Assembly: GCF_017876515.1 (NCBI RefSeq)
Contig: NZ_JAGIOC010000001.1
Location: 1,860,001-1,924,000, forward strand
Origin: Brachybacterium fresconis
Lineage (GTDB): Bacteria > Actinomycetota > Actinomycetes > Actinomycetales > Dermabacteraceae
Reading direction: 5' to 3'
Length of the DNA: 64,000 nucleotides
Under the pieces are notes generated by a model, which searched no databases, was not told where the DNA came from, and was given only the letters and a program-made list of their open reading frames with translations. The translations under genes were made by a program, and so were the position numbers. Positions 26,389-34,516 of the stretch are shown in pieces; the first letter of the stretch is position 1; each line of letters begins with the position of its first letter.

Positions 26389-28946
26389 TGCGCTTCACCC
26401 TCAAGGACTACCAGGCCGACGCCGTCGGCGACACGCTCCGGGAACTCGCCTCGGCACGCGACTTCTACCGCAGCGCGAGTAAACGCGTCAGCTCCGTAGC
26501 GCTGGCCTCCGTAACCGGCTCAGGCAAAACGATCATGGCCGCGGCCGTCATCGAGGCACTGTTCTGGGGCAGCGACGACTTCGACGTCGTTCCGGACCCG
26601 AACGCAGTCGTGCTGTGGTTCAGCGATGACCCATCCCTGAATCAGCAGACAAGGCACCGCCTCCAGCAGGCGTCGGACCGACTGAGGAATCGACTGGTCA
26701 CGGTTGAGCACCCGTTCCGCCATTCGAAGCTTCAGCCGGGCAACGTCTACTTCATCAACACCTCGAAGCTCTCCCGCAACAGTCTGCTCGTGCGTGGGCA
26801 TGACAGCGCAGACGTGCTACCAGGGATGGACTCCCATCCGGACACGGTCCCTTTCACCTTCTGGGACACACTGCGGAACACGATCGAAGACCCGAACCTC
26901 ACGCTGTACATGGTCCTTGACGAGGCACACCGCGGCATGGGCCGTCGGTCGTCGTCGGACACTCCGACCATCGTGAAGCGGCTCATCAACGGGCACAGCG
27001 GTGTCCCGCCGATCCCGATCGTGTGGGGCATTTCGGCCACCGTGCATCGGTTCGAGGAAGCAATGGCCGCTGCCCAGGTGAAGGAGAACCGAGTTCACCT
27101 CAGCACGATCGAGGTGGATACTGTCCGCATTCAGGAGTCGGGCCTGCTCAAGGACGACATCGTGCTTGACTTCCCGGCAGAGTCTGGTGATTTCAACACC
27201 GTGCTGCTGCGTCGTGGCGTGCGCAAGGTCAAGGCGATGTCGGCTGCCTGGTCGGAGTACGCCGCTGCACAGAACGAACCGGAGCCGGTCAACCCGTTGC
27301 TCGTGCTCCAGGTGCCGAACAAGCCCTCGCCCACCGAGATGGCCGCGGCGATCGACGCGATCTACGACGAGTGGCCCGAGCTGGGGCACGACGCTCTCGC
27401 CCACGTGTTCGGTGAGCACAAGGCGCAAGCCTTCGGTCCTTACAGCGTTCCCTATATCTCGCCCGAGCGGGTGCAGGACGCCACATACATCCGCGTGCTC
27501 CTGGCAAAGGACGCGATCAGCACCGGCTGGGATTGCCCTCGTGCCGAGGTCATGGTCTCGTTCCGTCCGGCGAAGGACGAAACCCACATCACGCAGCTGC
27601 TCGGCCGGATGATCCGCACACCGTTGGCCCGGCGTGTGGAGGGCGACGACCTCCTTAACAGCGTCGAGTGCATCCTGCCGAAGTTCAACAGAGCTACTGC
27701 CAGCCTCGTGCTTGAGAAGATCATGGGCAGCGACGTGGTCGACCCTGATGGTGATACTGGCAAGCGTGTCCTGATTGATCCCCTGCTCATGACACCGAAC
27801 CCTGCGGTGCCGGACGAGGTGTGGGACCTGTTCTCGGAGCTTCCCACGGAGACGCTGCCGAGGAAGCACGCGAACCCGATCAAGCGCCTGACCGCCTTGG
27901 CACACGCTTTGGCGGCCGACGGTCTGGTGCCAGATGCCGGCCAGTTCGCGCATGAGCGCCTGCACGGCGTGTTGAACGGACTTGCTGCCCAGTACCCGAA
28001 GGAGCTTTCCAAGGCTCAGGAGGATGTACTCACGGTGGCCGGAGGGACAGTCCGTGGCCATCACGGTCTGCGTACCGATGACACCTGGACCGAAGATGCC
28101 GACGATCGAGCGATCCAGGAGGCGTACCGCCACGGGGCTCGCAACATCACGCCGGACATCGCACGGACTTATATCGACCACCTCGCTGAGGATGCCGACG
28201 ACGAGGACGTCCTGCGAGACGCCCACGTGCGCGTAGCCGCACTGGCAATGCTTCCGCAGACGCGACCGAAGCTGGACGAGGCAGCAGACGCGCTGGCAGC
28301 AGAGTGGCTGGGCAAGCATCGAGTCTCGATCAAGGGCCTGTCCGAGTCGCGACAGAGTCTGTACGCCGAGATCACCGCGATGAGCACCGATCCGCAGCTG
28401 GTGTCGATGGCACTGCCGAAGAACCGGCAGGAGGAGACCAAGCGCTTTGTCGGCGATACGGCCCGGCTCCTCGAACGCCGTCCTCTCCACCTGCTCTCGG
28501 ACGAGGAGGGGATGTTCCCTGTCGGAAAGCTCAACCCGGATGAGATCGAGGTGCTTGACACCGAGGTGGCACGTGGAGACTTGCTTGCCTGGTACCGGAA
28601 CCCGACCGGTGGCCGGGACTCCATGAGCCTGGCTTACCAGGACCGGCACGGCGACTGGCGCACGCTCCGACCCGACTTCCTGTTCTTCATCGACAGCAGC
28701 GAGGGCGTGCAAGCGAACATCGTAGATCCTCACGGCGCATGGCTGCCGGACGCACTGGCAAAGCTGCGCGGCATGGCACGGTTCGCGGAGATCCACAGCG
28801 ACGCCTTCCATCGGATCGAGTCGATCTCGCGGATCGATGGCAAGCTGCGCGTGCTGGACTTCAAGCTGGCGGCGGTGAGGAGCGCTGTGCTGGACGCACG
28901 CGATGCGGATGACGCCTACCGGCAGGTATCTGATTTGTTCTCGTAA
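26388..28946 (+). CDS. type III-like restriction helicase-nuclease (Res)
   Basis: An 852-residue superfamily-2 helicase. Walker A is ASVTGSGKTIMAA (about residue 43), motif II VLDEAHRGMG (about 180), motif III WGISATVHR (about 212), and motif VI QLLGRMIRTPLAR (about 405). The C-terminal region is where type III Res proteins carry the PD-ExK nuclease; TLRPDFLFFIDSS followed by LDFK is a plausible core. Translationally coupled to mod. Together they would methylate and restrict unmodified DNA. Confidence 0.88.
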   Translation: MRFTLKDYQADAVGDTLRELASARDFYRSASKRVSSVALASVTGSGKTIMAAAVIEALFWGSDDFDVVPDPNAVVLWFSDDPSLNQQTRHRLQQASDRLRNRLVTVEHPFRHSKLQPGNVYFINTSKLSRNSLLVRGHDSADVLPGMDSHPDTVPFTFWDTLRNTIEDPNLTLYMVLDEAHRGMGRRSSSDTPTIVKRLINGHSGVPPIPIVWGISATVHRFEEAMAAAQVKENRVHLSTIEVDTVRIQESGLLKDDIVLDFPAESGDFNTVLLRRGVRKVKAMSAAWSEYAAAQNEPEPVNPLLVLQVPNKPSPTEMAAAIDAIYDEWPELGHDALAHVFGEHKAQAFGPYSVPYISPERVQDATYIRVLLAKDAISTGWDCPRAEVMVSFRPAKDETHITQLLGRMIRTPLARRVEGDDLLNSVECILPKFNRATASLVLEKIMGSDVVDPDGDTGKRVLIDPLLMTPNPAVPDEVWDLFSELPTETLPRKHANPIKRLTALAHALAADGLVPDAGQFAHERLHGVLNGLAAQYPKELSKAQEDVLTVAGGTVRGHHGLRTDDTWTEDADDRAIQEAYRHGARNITPDIARTYIDHLAEDADDEDVLRDAHVRVAALAMLPQTRPKLDEAADALAAEWLGKHRVSIKGLSESRQSLYAEITAMSTDPQLVSMALPKNRQEETKRFVGDTARLLERRPLHLLSDEEGMFPVGKLNPDEIEVLDTEVARGDLLAWYRNPTGGRDSMSLAYQDRHGDWRTLRPDFLFFIDSSEGVQANIVDPHGAWLPDALAKLRGMARFAEIHSDAFHRIESISRIDGKLRVLDFKLAAVRSAVLDARDADDAYRQVSDLFS

Positions 28947-28968
28947 ATACCGTTGACAGGCATTAGTT

Positions 28969-29829
28969 ATGACTAAACCTTCTTTCAGTCCGGAAGAGTT
29001 CGAGCACCCGTTAAGCCGACTCGCGAAAAGTCTCAACGGAGGACTGGAATACCCCGTACCAACATCTGACCGATGGTTGCGAGTAGGTCTGGCGCTAGCT
29101 CCGTGTTCAGTACTGGTGCTCGTATCCATTATCTGGTCTCCGGGCGCTCCCTTCCTGCTGGCTTTCGCGGGCGCTTTCGCGAGTATCCAGCTGGTTGGAC
29201 CGTACAAGAGATGGTCTGATTTCGTCAGCGACCACCTGCAAGAGGCACGAGAACAGCATAGAACCGCTCTCCAGTGGGCTGTCATCAAATTGAACTTCCA
29301 CAGTTCGCCCAAATTGTGGATAGGCCTGCGGCCGGTTGGCTACTCGCCCCTTGGTGAGTTGTTAGCAAGACGGCGGTTCCCGGGCTTGGTCCGGCGCTGG
29401 AGAAGAAGCTTCATCGACATAACGGGTCGAATGGTAGATCCCTCAACTTCAATGCCAACACCTGCCGCGTATCCCCGGTGGATATACGACCGGCGGGAAA
29501 GGTTCAGTTATTGGATCTTCGCGAGAAGGGGAAGCAGTGTGTTCTTCCGCCTACTTCGCGGCCTAGTCGGTTGGGTCCCGCTCCTTGTGGATAGGTGCGT
29601 ATCTTCGGTTGCTGACTCCAAAGTGGTCTCGAAGCACAAGCAACAGAAGGCCGAGCGGCTGCTCACACAAGTCGGGAGGGAGCTCGTTCGCGCGACGACG
29701 TCTCGGGATGGGGACCGTCCAGTGCTACTCCTCGCCGCGCAAATTGGCCTGGATTATCGGAAACCTAGCATCAAAGACGGGTGGGTGGACGACGATGGAG
29801 TCAAACAGCAACTTCGGAAGCATGACTAA
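28969..29829 (+). CDS. membrane protein of unknown function, third gene of the R-M operon
   Basis: A 286-residue protein 22 bp after res, same strand. It has a hydrophobic pair of helices at about residues 45-80, then a basic, Trp- and Arg-rich region (RRWRRSFIDITGRM), a possible amphipathic or membrane segment at about 195-208 (RLLRGLVGWVPLLVDR), and a charged tail. No family is recognised. Classical type III systems have only mod and res, so this may be a defence accessory or an unrelated gene trapped beside them. Confidence 0.65.
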   Translation: MTKPSFSPEEFEHPLSRLAKSLNGGLEYPVPTSDRWLRVGLALAPCSVLVLVSIIWSPGAPFLLAFAGAFASIQLVGPYKRWSDFVSDHLQEAREQHRTALQWAVIKLNFHSSPKLWIGLRPVGYSPLGELLARRRFPGLVRRWRRSFIDITGRMVDPSTSMPTPAAYPRWIYDRRERFSYWIFARRGSSVFFRLLRGLVGWVPLLVDRCVSSVADSKVVSKHKQQKAERLLTQVGRELVRATTSRDGDRPVLLLAAQIGLDYRKPSIKDGWVDDDGVKQQLRKHD

Positions 29830-29835
29830 ATCTAT

Positions 29836-29967
29836 GTTCAACAAACGGTCGTATGTCGAACGCTGACGGATCGGCCGCCGAAAGGACGATTAATCGCCCC
29901 AATCTGTTCACAAACCCGTTCATTAACCGGTAGGCTGTAAGCAGGTTACTGAACACGTATGTTGAAC
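29836..29967. promoter_or_regulatory. candidate res site of resolvase B
   Basis: Three related dyads precede the resolvase start. One spans 29836-29861 (GTTCAACA to TGTCGAAC). Another at 29906-29927 begins GTTCACAAACCCGTTC, and a third at 29945-29967 is close to its inverse (GTTCAACATACGTGTTC on the other strand). Three sites with the last two inverted to each other resembles a Tn3-type res region (subsites I, II, III). Confidence 0.55.
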
Positions 29968-29978
29968 GGGAGATTGTC

Positions 29979-29995
29979 ATGGCACTGGTCGGCTT
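29979..29995 (+). pseudogene. 5' end of serine resolvase B, cut by Tn402-like transposon
   Basis: ATG GCA CTG GTC GGC TT, preceded by a GGGAG site. These 17 bases join the 562 bases at 36336-36897 to give 579 bp or 193 codons in frame, reading MALVGLVRVSTKKQ. The transposon sits within codon 6. Confidence 0.9.
29991..29995. repeat. 5-bp target duplication GGCTT, left copy
   Basis: GGCTT directly before the transposon end TGTC is repeated at 36331-36335 directly after the other end. Five-base duplications are the norm for Tn402/Tn5053/Mu-type transposition. Confidence 0.92.
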
Positions 29996-30020
29996 TGTCA
30001 GTATTCGAAGTCGTCTGCAC
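29996..30020 (+). repeat. left terminal inverted repeat of the Tn402-like transposon
   Basis: Starts TGTCAGTATTCG and ends CGTCTGCAC. It matches the right terminus at 20 of 25 positions; a further 19-bp internal copy follows at 30024-30042. Confidence 0.92.
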
Positions 30021-30075
30021 GCATGTCTGAAGTCGCCTGCACGGACGAGTTGGGAGCCAGGGCGCTCTTGCGTCC

Positions 30076-30186
30076 TTACTGTGCGCCCATGATCGCGAGG
30101 TAAGCAGTCGACCTGCCCACGGAGAGCAGCTCGGCAAGCTCACGCTTGCCGTGCTCGTCAGCGGCGTGCAACCTGCGCAAGTTTCT
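30076..30186 (-). pseudogene. resolvase C-terminal remnant inside the transposon
   Basis: Read on the minus strand, this encodes a helix-turn-helix tail such as GKRELAELLSVGRSTAYLAI, ending in a stop at 30076. It looks like the DNA-binding end of a small serine recombinase with the catalytic part missing. It lies just inside the left end, upstream of the cargo genes, and may mark how the cargo was acquired. Confidence 0.6.
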
Positions 30187-30207
30187 GATGAGTCAACGCG
30201 CGGCAAG

Positions 30208-30236
30208 TTGACGTAGATCACCTGCTTCGATACGTT
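30208..30236 (+). promoter_or_regulatory. likely promoter of cassette 2
   Basis: TTGACG at 30208-30213 and TACGTT at 30231-30236 are 17 bp apart, 36 bp upstream of the ATG. This is the best hexamer pair in the region. Confidence 0.45.
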
Positions 30237-30271
30237 GCCGGTAGACAGCAAAACAGACCTTAGGGGGAACC

Positions 30272-30793
30272 ATGGAACCGAGTCGCCGTTCACTGATCTT
30301 CAGGATCGCTCCCGCCCTAGGAGTGGCTGCAGGGTCTTTAGCAATTCCCAGCATTGCATCTGCGGATGACCCTGGACTTGACGAACAAGGAATCCATGAA
30401 GGGATCGATTACATCGAATCCATCCCAGACTCTGCACTTGTGAGCCAAGAGGCCTTCGACAGCTGGAAGCAAGAAAACCCTGTAGTCTCCCCCAGGGGCG
30501 CTGTGGGTTGCGGAATCGCGATTACTACCGCATTCGTATCCAATGCTCTCGTTGTGTCAAAGGTCCTGAAGATTAAGGCGGCAATCAAGGCCGCTGGCGG
30601 AGCCAAGAAGTTCGCTGACCTCCTCATCACCGGCTTCAAGGTTGCCAAGGCCGAAGGCAAGAGCAATAGTGCGGCTATCAAATTCGCCGCTCAGGAGGCC
30701 GCAGCAATCGGGGGGTCGGAGGCCCTGACTGCGATCCTTGAAGTCCTATCCGTTGCTGGTGTCGCGGAGAAGTGCTTTGGAGTTGACCTCTAA
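30272..30793 (+). CDS. secreted protein of unknown function, cassette 2 (RRxLxFRIAPA leader)
   Basis: A 173-residue protein. It starts MEPSRRSLIFRIAPALGVAAG and continues to a likely cleavage site at IASAD, a Tat-like (SRRSLIF) signal. It shares the leader with the cassette 1 protein, including RR-x-L-[VI]-FRIAPA and Ala-x-Ala-Asp, and a later GAVGCGIAITTAF resembling VSCALTAAW. After an acidic middle comes an Ala/Lys-rich amphipathic region. Only two Cys occur, about 80 residues apart, the second near the end (EKCFGVDL), compatible with one disulfide. GGGGGA precedes the ATG. A secreted antibacterial peptide precursor is an attractive but untested idea. Confidence 0.62.
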   Translation: MEPSRRSLIFRIAPALGVAAGSLAIPSIASADDPGLDEQGIHEGIDYIESIPDSALVSQEAFDSWKQENPVVSPRGAVGCGIAITTAFVSNALVVSKVLKIKAAIKAAGGAKKFADLLITGFKVAKAEGKSNSAAIKFAAQEAAAIGGSEALTAILEVLSVAGVAEKCFGVDL

Positions 30794-30796
30794 GCA

Positions 30797-31015
30797 ATGA
30801 GTAACGATCCTCGCGCACAAAGCGGCCATCCTTCGGGGGCAAGCGAGGGTGGAAGCTCAGACACATGGGCGCTTTTATTCCTCGCTCTAGCCCTACTCTC
30901 AAACATGATTTTTGACGATCCGCCCGAGCAGTACCTTGGAATAGCATTCGCAGCGATTGCTTTGGGTTTTGCAATCGTTCATATTGTTCGTGCGCACACC
31001 AAACGGCGACGATAG
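30797..31015 (+). CDS. small two-helix membrane protein, cassette 2 (possible immunity partner)
   Basis: A 72-residue protein beginning 3 bp after the secreted protein's stop, so it is probably coupled to it. A polar Gly/Ser-rich N-terminus is followed by two hydrophobic helices (about residues 23-40 and 46-63) and a basic end (HTKRRR). It is the positional and topological counterpart of the 19434 gene, though little direct identity is visible. Immunity is a guess from pairing and topology. Confidence 0.6.
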   Translation: MSNDPRAQSGHPSGASEGGSSDTWALLFLALALLSNMIFDDPPEQYLGIAFAAIALGFAIVHIVRAHTKRRR

Positions 31016-31607
31016 ATATTTGGGGTGGGATGGCAGTTAGATCGCGGGGCGCTCGACGCGTTGACTTTCCGCAGGATTGCTCCGGCATGGTCAGACCGAA
31101 CAGGTGGGGTGCCGCTTGAAGAGGCGTAAGCGATTTAGATTAGACCGACCGAGAGTAGGGCCTCACTTCTTTGCCGGCTGGTCTTACTGCTGCACTGATC
31201 GACGCGACGTACGCGCCGGTGGGGGCGCGGAGACCTAAGCGAAGTCCCCTAGTCGGGTGACCGTGAGTCAGACCAGACGCCCTTCACCGCCATCCCGGTC
31301 CATGGCGATTGATCGTGGCATTCGCGCAGAGACGCGACTGGGTGCTGCGGCCGATGGTGGCCCCTCAAGAACGTAGTCGCGCTGGTGGGCTCTACGGCGA
31401 TCGCTCGACGATAGATCGGCATCCGTGGACGCCTGGCCAGCGCCACGGCGCCTGCTCTTGATCAAAACCCGCGTCTGGTGGTTCTGCTCCACCCGTTCGA
31501 TCATTCCTACGACGATGAGGGAACATGAAGACGCACTCTTTTACCCGCAAAACGTGAGGTCGTCGCTGTCCCGCGGCCCGATCTGCTTGGGTGACGTCTC
31601 CTCTGGC
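31016..31607. other. 592-bp gap in the Tn402-like transposon
   Basis: No credible gene on either strand and no clear repeats. It separates the cargo from tniR and may contain worn-down cargo; nothing was recognised. Confidence 0.4.
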
Positions 31608-32240
31608 TTACTTGCCTCGGTGCTGGGACAGGAGTTTGCGTCCGTCCTCGCGGAGTTCGCCGGTGGGTGAGACGTGCCGGTAGAGAGTCTGGCGAGTCAC
31701 GCCGAGTTCTTGGCAGAGGTCGCCGACGTTGGTGTCGGGCTGGCCCATGGACGCGGCGGCCAGGCGGACCTTGGCAGGCGTCATCTTGAAGGGGCGCCCA
31801 CCCTTGCGCCCCCGGGCGCGGGCGGAGGCCAGCCCAGCGACGGTGCGTTCGGAGATCAGGGCCCGTTCGTATTCGGACAGGGCGGCGAAGATCCCGAAGA
31901 CGAGCTTGCCGGAGGCGGTGGTGGTGTCGATGGCTGCGCCCTGTCCCGTGAGGACCTGCAGCCCGACGCCCCGGGCGGTGAGGTCGTCGACGATGGTGAC
32001 AAGGTGGCGTAGGTTCCGTCCGAGTCGGTCCAGCTTCCACACCACCAACGTGTCCCCCTCGCGCAGCCCCTTCAGGCAGGCGACCAGCTGAGGCCGGTCA
32101 TCCTTGGCGCCGGAGGCGTGGTCCTCATACACCCGCTCGGGGTCCACGCGGGCCGCGACCATCGCGTCGTGTTGCAGGTCGGTGGTCTGCGACCCGTCGG
32201 CCTTCGAGACCCGTACATACCCGACCAGCATCAGTCTCAT
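31608..32240 (-). CDS. tniR: TniR serine resolvase of the Tn402-like transposon
   Basis: A 210-residue small serine recombinase that resolves transposition cointegrates. It has VGYVRVSKADGSQTTDLQ with the catalytic Ser, LVVWKLDRLGRNLRHL, and FAALSEYERALISERT. The C-terminal helix-turn-helix LCQELGVTRQTLYRHV is intact. It lies downstream of tniQ as in Tn5053, with dyads in the 114-bp spacer that should be its res site. Confidence 0.9.
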   Translation of the reverse strand: MRLMLVGYVRVSKADGSQTTDLQHDAMVAARVDPERVYEDHASGAKDDRPQLVACLKGLREGDTLVVWKLDRLGRNLRHLVTIVDDLTARGVGLQVLTGQGAAIDTTTASGKLVFGIFAALSEYERALISERTVAGLASARARGRKGGRPFKMTPAKVRLAAASMGQPDTNVGDLCQELGVTRQTLYRHVSPTGELREDGRKLLSQHRGK

Positions 32241-32246
32241 CCCCCA

Positions 32247-32370
32247 TCACGTATACGACCGATTACGTGACAACACCAGCTCGTCAGCTCGCTAGGGGCA
32301 AATGTATCACATAACCAGTCACCTAATCTAAGTCATGCGAAGGGGTAGTTTCAATCAATATGTGACAGTC
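32247..32370. promoter_or_regulatory. candidate res site of TniR
   Basis: A dyad TCACGTA-TACGACCGAT-TACGTGA at 32247-32270 lies just upstream of tniR. Related GTATCACAT, AGTCAC and ATGTGACAG motifs follow to about 32370. Their arrangement is compatible with res subsites. Confidence 0.5.
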
Positions 32371-33584
32371 GTGTCCGAGCCGGTCCGAGTCTTCGGTAGA
32401 TGCGTCTGGGCCCGTGTCGGCGGGAGGTGGTCGTCGGGGATGCCGGCAGAGATCAGGTTCTCGCGGATACTCTGGAAAATCGTTTCGCTGTGCGTCAAGG
32501 CAGTCAGGGCGGACAGTAGCTGCCGAGCAGCGGCGGGATCTTCTTGGGCGAGGGCGATGGCATCGTTCCTTGCCTCTCTGGCCTCTTTCCAGTAGTTCCG
32601 AGGTGTGGGGACCGGTGGAGTGCCGTCAGGAACGGGCCGATGAGGCTCGGGGGTCAGGAGCTGGGCGAGGGTGCCGTGGCCGGCGACGTCGCCGGCTTCG
32701 ATCAGGTCCAGGGCGGTGGCGGCAGCTTCGAGGAACATCTGCTGTTTCGGCCAGGGCAGCGCCTCGTAGCAGCGCCAGTGACCGACGAAACCGGCACGGA
32801 CGGGATGGCCGGTCGTCTGCCAGATTTGGTCCATGGTGCGCCGAGAGCGGATGCGCAGCTTCGAGAACGGGGTGGACAGCTCGTCGATGAGCGTGCGCAG
32901 CAGCCGGAACCAGACCCCGACGTGGACCGATCGGCGCGGCAGAGTGACCGCGCCCATGCGCAGGCCCTGGTGCGTGCGCCGATCCATGGCGGTGACGGCC
33001 TCCGACGGCGCGGGGACCGTCGTGTCCGCGGGTCCCCAGCCGAGGAACGTGCCGGCGGCACCGATGGTCGGTGTGAGCGTGCAGCCGTGTTCGGGGCAGC
33101 TGAGCGTCAACGGCAGCTGGGAGACCACAGTGAAGGCCGGCGCCGTCGCCATGCAGTGGCGGCAGGCGCGGCGCAAGGGGCCGGAGGCCGGCATCCAGGC
33201 GAGCCAGCCGGATACCGGGCGGTGGCGTCGTTCCTTGGCAGTCAGGAGTAGTGAGTCTTGATGAACGTAGGTGTTGAACGCCTCCCCGGGCTCCGACTCT
33301 GGGCCGAGGGTATCCAGCAGCCAGGGCACCTGCCCGGCGATGGTCATCCGGCGCACGTCGCCGAGAGCAAAGCCGGTGCGCTCTGACAGCGCCAGCAGCA
33401 CCGAGGTCGGCGGGTCCCAGTCCAGATCGCCGCGCGTGCGGACGGGCTCGGTTCCGGGCGGGGCGAGGTCGTGCCGGAGCAGCTCCTCGACCTCCATGTC
33501 GTAGAGCGCGGCCAGCCGGTTCACCCAAGACGAGAGTGCCTCGTCAGTGCGCGGTGGCGGGTGCAGCGGCCAGCGGCGCCTCAT
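32355..33584 (-). CDS. tniQ: TniQ-like transposition protein
   Basis: A 409-residue protein with the TniQ/TnsD-type N-terminus (PPPRTDEALSSWVNRLAALY) and zinc-finger-like pairs (RRACRHCMA and LTLSCPEHGCTL). TniQ family proteins bind the target site, recruit TniB and TniA, and set target choice. The ATG at 33584 overlaps the tniB stop (ATGA). Length is typical of Tn402-type TniQ. Confidence 0.88.
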   Translation of the reverse strand: MRRRWPLHPPPRTDEALSSWVNRLAALYDMEVEELLRHDLAPPGTEPVRTRGDLDWDPPTSVLLALSERTGFALGDVRRMTIAGQVPWLLDTLGPESEPGEAFNTYVHQDSLLLTAKERRHRPVSGWLAWMPASGPLRRACRHCMATAPAFTVVSQLPLTLSCPEHGCTLTPTIGAAGTFLGWGPADTTVPAPSEAVTAMDRRTHQGLRMGAVTLPRRSVHVGVWFRLLRTLIDELSTPFSKLRIRSRRTMDQIWQTTGHPVRAGFVGHWRCYEALPWPKQQMFLEAAATALDLIEAGDVAGHGTLAQLLTPEPHRPVPDGTPPVPTPRNYWKEAREARNDAIALAQEDPAAARQLLSALTALTHSETIFQSIRENLISAGIPDDHLPPTRAQTHLPKTRTGSDTTVTY

Positions 33585-34516
33585 GCGAGTTCGCGTTCGA
33601 ACATCCGGCGTCGTTCGGTGGGGCCGGCGTAGGGCGTCATCAACAAAGTGCGCTGGTTGATGGTCTCTTCGCCAGACTCGATCGCGGCCACGGCGGCGTC
33701 GGTGAGCAAGTGGGTGAGCTCGCCGATGGTGCCCTCGCTGCGGGTGAGTAGGTAGCGGGCCATGTCCTCGGTGGCGATGGCCGAGCGGCGGCGCAGCGGG
33801 AAGGCGGCGGCGAAGCTCGCCAGCAGCGCACGCGTCTCCTCGCCGGGTTCCCATCGGGGCAGGGTGACAGGCTCGAAGCGGTTCTCCAGCTGGTCATCGG
33901 AGCGGATCGCCAGGTACGCCTCGCGCGTGCCGACCCCGACCAGCGGGATGCGCAGCTCGTTGCCCAGGAACCGGATCAGGTTCAGAAACTCTCGTCGGGT
34001 GTTCCCGCGGCCGGCCAGGACGTTGTGTAGCTCGTCGATGACCAGGATCCGCACCCCGACCGCGCGCAGCAGCGACAGCGTGGCCTGCTCCAGCTCGGCC
34101 ACACGCTGCCGGGGGCGCAGCGGCGCACCCATCGCGGCCAGCAACGCGACGTAGAACCGGCTCACCGTGGGCTCCGAGGGCATCTGCACGGCCAGCACCG
34201 GCATCTGCTCATGATTGGCGTGGGACGTGGACGGGTGGAGGCGGCGGAACTTCTCGATGATCATCGACTTGCCGTTATTCGTCGGGCCGATCAGCAACAG
34301 GTTCGGCATGCGCTGCTTGCTCGGCCACGCGTACAGCGTCTCCAGCCGCTCCAGCGCCGCGGTGGCGCGCGTGTAGCCGATCCACCGATCAGCGCGGACG
34401 TGCCCCAGCCTCTCCTGCGCTGGCAGCCGGGCCACCGACCGGGCACTTTCATGCAGATGATCCAGGTCGAAAACCGTGAGGTCCTCGCCGGCCCAGTGCT
34501 GGCCCTCGTTCACCAT
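33581..34516 (-). CDS. tniB: TniB transposition ATPase
   Basis: A 311-residue AAA+ ATPase of the TniB/TnsC group that forms filaments on target DNA and activates the transposase. Walker A is LIGPTNNGKSMIIEKF at about residue 78, Walker B ILVIDELHNVLAG at about residue 155. It overlaps tniA by 7 bp and tniQ by 4 bp, giving one tniABQ operon. Confidence 0.93.
   Translation of the reverse strand: MVNEGQHWAGEDLTVFDLDHLHESARSVARLPAQERLGHVRADRWIGYTRATAALERLETLYAWPSKQRMPNLLLIGPTNNGKSMIIEKFRRLHPSTSHANHEQMPVLAVQMPSEPTVSRFYVALLAAMGAPLRPRQRVAELEQATLSLLRAVGVRILVIDELHNVLAGRGNTRREFLNLIRFLGNELRIPLVGVGTREAYLAIRSDDQLENRFEPVTLPRWEPGEETRALLASFAAAFPLRRRSAIATEDMARYLLTRSEGTIGELTHLLTDAAVAAIESGEETINQRTLLMTPYAGPTERRRMFERELA

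Noticed and set aside
26817-29312. 831-codon minus-strand frame opposite res
   Set aside because: Shadow of the helicase gene, without recognisable domains.
31249-31504. Short minus-strand frames in the transposon gap
   Set aside because: No ribosome site, no recognisable motif, and overlapping frames of equal quality.
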